This document shows positions 54,794 through 59,939 of a stretch of 59,939 nt of DNA, in pieces. The stretch comes from JAYZBC01 sp036339375. Lineage in GTDB: Bacteria; Pseudomonadota; Alphaproteobacteria; MPNO01; UBA2964. How positions within the stretch are numbered: the stretch's first letter is position 1; every line of letters begins with the position of its first letter. Made by a program: the position numbers and the translations under genes. The stretch spans positions 1 through 59,939 of the forward strand of contig JAYZBC010000002.1 of assembly GCA_036339375.1 (NCBI GenBank), read 5' to 3'. Under the pieces are notes generated by a model. It did no database searches. It was not told the origin of the DNA and worked only from the letters and a program-made list of their open reading frames with translations.

Positions 54794-55782
54794 AAGAAAT
54801 TTTTCGCTTTGCCTTTGAAACCTTGCTGAGGCCAAGGCGGAAAAGCGGTACGTTCTGCTGCTCGCATTCGCGCTGAACTCGCTCTGGGATTGTTTTCAAC
54901 TTCCTTTGTATTGGGAACAGTTGGCCGCCGATTAATTTCAAAAAATGTGGGGGCGAATTCCCTTTCTCTTTTTTCTGGCACGTGACGTGACCGGTGAGGT
55001 TGGCCACCGCTCCTATCACGAAAAAATGTTTTTACAATTCGATCTTCTAGTGAGTGAAAACTGACCACTATCAGACGACCGCCAGTGTTCAAGAGAGTCT
55101 CTGCAGCGATCAGTCCATTTCTGAGTTCGTTAAGCTCATCATTTACAAAAATTCGAAGTGCTTGAAATGTCCGCGTGGCGGGATCTATGACGCTGCGTAT
55201 TTTTTTTTGTTTGGGCTGACAATTGCGGATTATATTCGCAAGTTGGGTTGTTCGTGTAATAGATGCTGTGCTGCGCGCTTTCACAATCGAGGAAGCTATG
55301 CGACGGGAAAACCGTTCTTCACCATACTGATAAATTATATTTGAAAGTTCATCCTCTGCCGCATCATTCACGATGTCCGCGGCTGTAGGGCCATCCGCAG
55401 ACATTCTCATGTCTAATGGTCCATCTTTTTTGAAAGAAAAACCACGTTTGGGATCATCCAGCTGAAGGGACGAGACTCCTAGGTCCAAAGTTATGCCATC
55501 AACGGTATAAATATTTTGTTCACCTAGAAGGCTTTCCATAGAGGCAAATTTACCCTGAATTACTTTTAATCTGCCTTGAAAATTTTGTGAAATTTTAGTG
55601 CCTTGTTCACAAGCGAGAGGGTCTTGATCTATTCCCATAACCCGACAATTTGCGGCTTGTAAGAAAGCTTTACTATATCCTCCTCCGCCAAAAGTTCCGT
55701 CAACATAAATGGAATTAGCTCGTGGATTTATTGCCGCAACTACCGCATTCAAGAGAACGGGGTGGTGTACACCCAGAGTCAT
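54790..55782 (-). CDS. rsmH: 16S rRNA (cytosine-1402-N4)-methyltransferase RsmH
   Basis: A 330-residue SAM-dependent methyltransferase (MraW). Seen are VHHPVLLNAVVAAI, YVDGTFGGGGYSKAFL, GIDQDPLA, the LDLGVSSLQLDDPKRGFSF region with GPLDMRM, and RTFQALRIFVNDEL and VVSFHSLEDRIVK. These are the strict signature of the family. It overlaps mraZ by four bases and ftsL by four, so translation is likely coupled. Confidence 0.96.
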   Translation of the reverse strand: MTLGVHHPVLLNAVVAAINPRANSIYVDGTFGGGGYSKAFLQAANCRVMGIDQDPLACEQGTKISQNFQGRLKVIQGKFASMESLLGEQNIYTVDGITLDLGVSSLQLDDPKRGFSFKKDGPLDMRMSADGPTAADIVNDAAEDELSNIIYQYGEERFSRRIASSIVKARSTASITRTTQLANIIRNCQPKQKKIRSVIDPATRTFQALRIFVNDELNELRNGLIAAETLLNTGGRLIVVSFHSLEDRIVKTFFRDRSGGQPHRSRHVPEKREREFAPTFFEINRRPTVPNTKEVENNPRASSARMRAAERTAFPPWPQQGFKGKAKNFL

Positions 55783-56249
55783 GAACTATCCTCACTATTT
55801 TGGATTTTAGCTCGTAAAGTGATCACAGCTTTTCTTTGATGCTCTTCAAAAAATTTAGGGGCCCAAATCTGGAACCGAGAGCCACGTCCAACAAAAGTTG
55901 CTTTATCTTCGATACCTGCTGTTTCAGCTAGTGTTGTCGGTAATACGATTCTGCCCTCGCCGTCGAATGGGAGTTCATGTGCAAGGCCCATAATTGTATC
56001 AATAAAATTATTCGTGCCTAAAAGAGCTTGCTCAAACTCTCCATTCGCAAGATTTTGTTCCAGACGTCGGCGATTTAATTCTTCCAGCATTGAACGTCCA
56101 AAAGCGTCAATTGCTTGCTCGGCGAAAGAGGTATAGGCAATTATACCTTGGTAAGGTGCATCTGATAGGGCAGATCTGAACTGAGCTGGTACAGACACTC
56201 GCCCTTTACGGTCAACCTTATTCACAAAGGTAGATAGGAATGCTGTCAA
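55779..56249 (-). CDS. mraZ: Transcriptional regulator MraZ
   Basis: A 156-residue protein with two SpoVT-AbrB-like halves: FLSTFVNKVDRKGRVSVPAQFR near the start and LPFDGEGRIVLPTTLAETAGI in the second half, matching the D-x-K-G-R-x-x-x-P repeats of MraZ. MraZ forms a ring and represses the dcw operon, including its own gene, by binding repeated TGGG-type boxes. Such a repeat lies upstream at 56345-56369. It is the first gene of the cluster. Confidence 0.95.
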   Translation of the reverse strand: MTAFLSTFVNKVDRKGRVSVPAQFRSALSDAPYQGIIAYTSFAEQAIDAFGRSMLEELNRRRLEQNLANGEFEQALLGTNNFIDTIMGLAHELPFDGEGRIVLPTTLAETAGIEDKATFVGRGSRFQIWAPKFFEEHQRKAVITLRAKIQNSEDSS

Positions 56250-56344
56250 CCGAAAATCCCCCGTTTAAGCTAGATCGAAATTTTACCCCAATGAAAACTC
56301 TAAATTCTGTTAAATATCCAAAAAGACCTAAAATTGGTAGATTA

Positions 56345-56369
56345 TGGGTTATCATGGTTTTTTATGGGA
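56345..56369. promoter_or_regulatory. Candidate MraZ-binding box (three TGGG-like repeats)
   Basis: On the plus strand TGGGT (56345), TGGTT (56355) and TGGGA (56365) start exactly ten bases apart, giving three five-base units with five-base spacers. In E. coli, MraZ is reported to bind three TGGGN repeats separated by five bases upstream of its own gene. Here the repeats lie about 100 bases before mraZ, on the strand opposite to its coding sense, and overlap the probable promoter. The middle unit has one mismatch. Confidence 0.6.
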
Positions 56370-56375
56370 TGTCAA
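56347..56375 (-). promoter_or_regulatory. Candidate promoter of the mraZ/dcw operon
   Basis: On the minus strand a perfect TTGACA (56375-56370) is followed after 17 bases by ATAACC (56352-56347). The -35 is consensus, the -10 is weak, which would fit a promoter subject to regulation by MraZ at the overlapping repeats. No better pair is seen between the RNase P RNA and mraZ. Confidence 0.5.
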
Positions 56376-56609
56376 CGGGATAGTTGAGTTTTTTGCCAAA
56401 ATTTTGGGTTCGTTTTTAGAAATACTAAAACACCAAATGATTAAAAATAACTTTTTGGCTTAGAAATATGGCAAATTAGTGAAAACTATCTGTTTTCTTT
56501 ACGTAAATATTTGGGGTGATTGAAATTTACCAGGTCTAAATAATTTTAATAAGTTCCCCAATAGAGATAATGTTGAAGATTGACATGTATCGATTAAGCA
56601 TTTGTATAA

Positions 56610-57002
<393 letters not shown>

Positions 57003-57033
57003 AGCCAAAATGTGCCCCTCTATTGGAAACAGG

Positions 57034-57720
57034 TCAAGAAGTCTTTGTAAAACAATGGATTAATGAGGCAGTTTCTGAATCTAAAAGTCCATCTATTTTT
57101 TTTGGCCTATAATGACGCTGAAATGCCAAGAGAACTAACCTCACCGATATACTTGGATCGTATCCAATCGAATTCAACTGTGCACGTAATTCAAAAGTTT
57201 TGGGGAATTTTGTTTCCCGAAGATTTCCGACTTTCGGCCAAAATCCAACTCCATTTTCTGAAAGCCACTGCCAATTGAATAACATTCCTGGGTCTTGTTT
57301 TCTTCCAGGTGATATATCTGAGTGTCCCAAAACATTTCGGTTCGGAATATTTCTGCGTTGAATAATGTCTTTTGCTATTGAAACGACTGAATTCATTTGC
57401 TTTTGACTAAATTTTTTATAACCCCACTCATGCCCCGGGTTTTGAATTTCTATACCAATAGAATGGCTGTTTATGTCGTTTTGGCCGGCCCAATAACTTT
57501 CTCCGGCATGCCAGGCACGGTTTTTCTCTTTCACTATTTGATAAATCCCACCATACTCTCCAATTAAATAGTGTGCGCTGACAGCAGAATTCGGACTGCA
57601 CATTCTTTCCAGAGATTGTTTGGTATTTTTCATACCCGTGTAATGAAGAATGATTTTATCAATGTGTCCTCCATTTTCGCGGTCACCAAAATTAGGTGAA
57701 AGACGTTTCTCGATTTTCAT
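57034..57720 (-). CDS. AmpD-like N-acetylmuramoyl-L-alanine amidase
   Basis: A 228-residue amidase_2 (zinc, T7-lysozyme-like) enzyme. Visible are IDKIILHYTGMKNTKQSLERM (first His ligand), SAHYLIGEYGGIYQIVKEKNRAWHAGESYW, NSHSIGIEIQNPG and the C-terminal ligands in LGHSDISPGRKQDPG. A small peptidoglycan-binding-like domain follows (ELRAQLNSIGYD and LVLLAFQRHY). It has no clear signal peptide, so it probably acts in the cytoplasm on anhydro-muropeptides in wall recycling, as AmpD does. The RNase P RNA lies 31 bases downstream on the same strand. Confidence 0.9.
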   Translation of the reverse strand: MKIEKRLSPNFGDRENGGHIDKIILHYTGMKNTKQSLERMCSPNSAVSAHYLIGEYGGIYQIVKEKNRAWHAGESYWAGQNDINSHSIGIEIQNPGHEWGYKKFSQKQMNSVVSIAKDIIQRRNIPNRNVLGHSDISPGRKQDPGMLFNWQWLSENGVGFWPKVGNLRETKFPKTFELRAQLNSIGYDPSISVRLVLLAFQRHYRPKKIDGLLDSETASLIHCFTKTS

Positions 57721-57836
57721 TTAAACATCATGTTATAAATAATGAATGCTCGGTTGTTTTTTATCTTAAACTTTGCAGCGAATTTTATTTTTCACTAAAC
57801 TTTCAGGGTTTAATCGATGTTCTGGTATAATTTTCC

Positions 57837-58571
57837 TTAATTTATCCCACGTTGTTTTGTAATTTTATCGTAAGCTGCATTGATTGTAGCAATTTTTTCT
57901 GTGGCAATTTTTATAAAATCATCTGGCATTCCTTGGGCCGTTAAGGTGTCGGGGTGATGTTCACGAACTAGTTTCCTCCATGCTTTCCGAACGGCATCAT
58001 CACTCATTTCTGGATATATCCCCAAAATTTCATAGGGGTTTTCCATAGCAGTGCCCATATGGGCCACCCGCATACGTTCGAAAGTAGCCTCGTTAAATCC
58101 AAAAATTTGTGCACAATTGCGGAGAAAATCAACCTCTTTTGGATGGGAAATCCCGTCGGCATGTGCAATATGAAATAATCCACCCAACAATTCCTCCAGA
58201 ACAGCTGGATTATTTCGAAAGAGGTCCGCGACTTGCTGGGCATATGGCTCAAAACCTTGAGAATCTAAACGGGCTTGGTTGAAAATGTGACCAACATTTT
58301 CGATATCTTCTGGTTGAATCTGAAAGACATTTTTGAATGCATTGATTTCGTCTCGCGTCACTCTCCCATCCGATTTGGCCATTTTCGCTGAAAGGACAAT
58401 GACGGCTGTGGCAAAAGTACCTTGTCTTTCAAGTTTTCCTTGGTCTTCCGCGGAATGGGTATTTTTTATTTTATCGTATGCATGGCCTGCTAGGCCTCCC
58501 ATAAGGGCCCCAAGTGGGCCGCCTATCATCAAGCCAGCTGTACTTCCCAGTATTTTGCCCCAAATGCCCAT
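57837..58571 (-). CDS. DjlA-like co-chaperone (TerB-like plus J-domain)
   Basis: A 244-residue protein. The N-terminus has a glycine-rich hydrophobic segment (LGSTAGLMIGGPLGALMGGLAG) like the membrane anchor of DjlA. The middle (about 50-165) is a TerB/DjlA-type helical domain with AKSDGRVTRDEINAFK and HIAHADGISHPKEVDFLRN. The C-terminus is a J-domain, PYEILGIYPEMSDDAVRKAW, with HPD in REHHPDTL, which stimulates DnaK. It follows the DUF3750 gene by 11 bases on the same strand. Confidence 0.88.
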   Translation of the reverse strand: MGIWGKILGSTAGLMIGGPLGALMGGLAGHAYDKIKNTHSAEDQGKLERQGTFATAVIVLSAKMAKSDGRVTRDEINAFKNVFQIQPEDIENVGHIFNQARLDSQGFEPYAQQVADLFRNNPAVLEELLGGLFHIAHADGISHPKEVDFLRNCAQIFGFNEATFERMRVAHMGTAMENPYEILGIYPEMSDDAVRKAWRKLVREHHPDTLTAQGMPDDFIKIATEKIATINAAYDKITKQRGIN

Positions 58572-58582
58572 GGCGAAAATGT

Positions 58583-59326
58583 CTATCTAAAACTAACCTT
58601 GCCGACACATGGAAGTCTGACTCCTAAATCATCGATATCGATACCAAATGATAACCCTAAAATATTAAACTCCAAACCTTCTTTACCGGAAACAATTATT
58701 CCCAAAGCTCCTAAAATAGAAACTTGGTACCCGGTACCACTCGGCGCACGCCCTGTAATTGAACCGTTTGGTAAATAGTCCTTTCCGATGGCCGTCGGTG
58801 GTAAGTCGACATTTAGTGTTGGTACACGTCTCGATATATAAGCTGTAAATGTGTTGCTATTTGGGCCTGGCCAAGTCGTATATGTTTTGTGGTATGGATA
58901 ATCCCTGACGGCTTCCTTAATTTGTTTAATGGCTTGTGTGGCATTCTTTCCGCGTAAATCAGAAAGTATTTTTGGTTTGGCATCAAACCAATACCGATCA
59001 GGTATGTCTTTTTGAATTTGCAAGGCAGTTCCTCCTTTAAAAGAATGCCATCCTAAAACTTGATAAACTGTGTAATCGTCGGCACCCTCTAATTTAGTGG
59101 AAATCCACGTGTGGACGGCAAATTTCCCTCTCCAACCAAAAGCACGGGCGGCATAAACTTGCACTACCGCTTCAGGTGTCTTTTTGGCTAAAGGGGCAAG
59201 ACCACTACTTTCCCGATTTGCCACGCGCCAATCACCGGCCACTTCGATCGCTCCAAATAATAAAAAACAGGAAAAACCTGAGATACAAAGTAATGAAACT
59301 CCAATGTTTTTGCGATACGTTTTCAT
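58583..59326 (-). CDS. DUF3750 family protein
   Basis: A 247-residue protein with an N-terminal hydrophobic signal or anchor segment (VSLLCISGFSCFLLFGAIEVAG). It matches the DUF3750 family: VQVYAARAFGWRGKFAVHTW, YQVLGWHSFKGGTALQI, DIPDRYWFDAKPKILSDLRG, WPGPNSNTFTAYISRRVP and LPPTAIGKDYL. The conserved W-P-G-P-N-S-N-T-F segment suggests an enzyme-like or peptidase-like fold, but the function is unknown. It precedes the DjlA-like gene by 11 bases and probably shares its transcript. Confidence 0.82.
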   Translation of the reverse strand: MKTYRKNIGVSLLCISGFSCFLLFGAIEVAGDWRVANRESSGLAPLAKKTPEAVVQVYAARAFGWRGKFAVHTWISTKLEGADDYTVYQVLGWHSFKGGTALQIQKDIPDRYWFDAKPKILSDLRGKNATQAIKQIKEAVRDYPYHKTYTTWPGPNSNTFTAYISRRVPTLNVDLPPTAIGKDYLPNGSITGRAPSGTGYQVSILGALGIIVSGKEGLEFNILGLSFGIDIDDLGVRLPCVGKVSFR

Positions 59327-59479
59327 AGATTTAATTCGTTAACATTGGTAAAAATTTATTATTTTTAAACCGTTTAAAAAAAATTATATATTTTGTGTTA
59401 CAAGGCAACATAAATTTTGCTGCCAACCCTTTGGTGGTATAGAATTTTAAATCAATACGGTATGCCTTGAGGTGAGATA

Positions 59480-59939
59480 TTGGAAGTTAAAAATTTACTA
59501 CCTAAACAAATACGGGCAGCATGTCGTGACGGGCTCTTTTCTGGGCCAACGTCTGGGCTAGCACGAGGTTACGTGCAAGCAAATATGGTCGTTCTACCTT
59601 CAGATTATGCTGAGGAATTTTCCAAATTTTGCGAGAAAAACCCTCAACCCTGCCCAGTGTTGGAAGTTTTAGACCCAGGAGACCCAGAGGTAAAAGAGTT
59701 AGCGTCAAAATCAGACATTCGATCTGACTTACCTCAATACCGAATATACCGAAATGGGATAATGGAAAAAGATGTATCAAATATAAGAGACTTATGGAGA
59801 GATGATTTCGTTACGTTTCTGCTTGGTTGTTCCTTTATTGCGGAAGACGCCCTCATAAAGGAAGGTTTTTTGTTGACTCATATCAAAGAAACCGGATTTG
59901 TTCCAATGTATAAGACTAGCTTGAAGTGTAATACGGTGG
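59480..59939 (+). CDS. DUF1445 / putative hydro-lyase (D-glutamate-cyclase-like), cut by window edge
   Basis: The plus strand reads open to the window end, about 153 residues. It starts with TTG at 59480 behind GAGGTGA. Features are RAACRDGLFSGPTSGLARGY, VQANMVVLPSDYAEEFSKFC, NPQPCPVLEVLDPGDPEV, SDIRSDLPQYRIYRNG and LLGCSFIAEDALIKEG. These are the hallmarks of the DUF1445 family, to which mitochondrial D-glutamate cyclase belongs and whose bacterial members are annotated as putative hydro-lyases. The substrate is not known. It is transcribed away from the DUF3750 gene. Confidence 0.85.
   Translation, partial: MEVKNLLPKQIRAACRDGLFSGPTSGLARGYVQANMVVLPSDYAEEFSKFCEKNPQPCPVLEVLDPGDPEVKELASKSDIRSDLPQYRIYRNGIMEKDVSNIRDLWRDDFVTFLLGCSFIAEDALIKEGFLLTHIKETGFVPMYKTSLKCNTV

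Larger units (their letters stand above)
56250..56609. other. Leader of the dcw cluster and spacer downstream of the RNase P RNA
   Basis: About 360 bases without a coding frame. The part near 56345-56375 holds a candidate mraZ promoter and three regularly spaced TGGG-like repeats (listed separately). This places a leader of about 90 bases before mraZ. The segment nearest 56609 must contain the end of the RNase P RNA transcript; I see no strong hairpin with a T run. Nothing else stands out. Confidence 0.5.

Noticed and set aside
59502..59780. Minus-strand open frame of 92 codons
   Set aside because: It is antisense to the DUF1445 gene, whose translation matches a known family over the full length available.

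Overview
The window looks like one contiguous piece of chromosome from an AT-rich, Gram-negative alphaproteobacterium. The evidence is an mraZ-to-ftsZ division and cell-wall cluster in alphaproteobacterial order (murG-murC-murB-ddl-ftsQ-ftsA-ftsZ), followed by lpxC, bamD, recN and ligA, together with MlaC, DAP-type MurE and several proteins of Rhodospirillales-like type. The low G+C, many non-ATG starts and tightly packed genes suggest an uncultivated, perhaps pelagic lineage; that habitat is inference. I see no insertion sequence, prophage or CRISPR array.

Region 1 (1-8895) is accessory metabolism. It holds the N-terminus of a nitroreductase, a tRNA with a CAT anticodon, an EamA exporter, two tandem TauD/TfdA-type dioxygenases, a Bcr/CflA-type MFS exporter, a divergent IspH-like iron-sulfur protein next to an unusual 2Fe-2S ferredoxin, a class III CoA-transferase and a dihydroxyphthalate-decarboxylase-like protein. 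Region 2 (9208-17380) carries ettA, mlaC and a methionine operon (SahR-like regulator, metF, metH) preceded by a perfect inverted repeat.

Region 3 (17473-23533, minus strand) is the most interesting part. A sigma70-like promoter and a TPP riboswitch head a six-gene operon: LuxE-like acyl-protein synthetase, LuxC-like reductase, an ABC importer of the NMT1/THI5 class (ATPase, permease, binding protein) and a short-chain dehydrogenase. No luciferase genes are present. The simplest reading is a thiamine-controlled route that imports a carboxylated thiamine precursor or breakdown product, activates and reduces the carboxylate to an aldehyde, and reduces that to an alcohol. I know of no description of this system; the substrate is inference.

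Region 4 (23581-31783) carries a dienelactone-hydrolase-family protein, an orphan alpha-type NDP-forming acyl-CoA synthetase, a hotdog thioesterase, uvrD/pcrA, prmA and an aminopeptidase P. Region 5 (31785-56375, minus strand) is ligA, recN, bamD, lpxC and the dcw cluster read from mraZ; most dcw genes overlap their neighbour by 4 to 13 bases. A terminator separates ftsZ from lpxC, and a triple TGGG-type repeat consistent with a MraZ box lies on the probable mraZ promoter. Region 6 (56610-59939) has the RNase P RNA, an AmpD-like amidase, a DjlA-like co-chaperone, a DUF3750 protein and the start of a DUF1445 protein.
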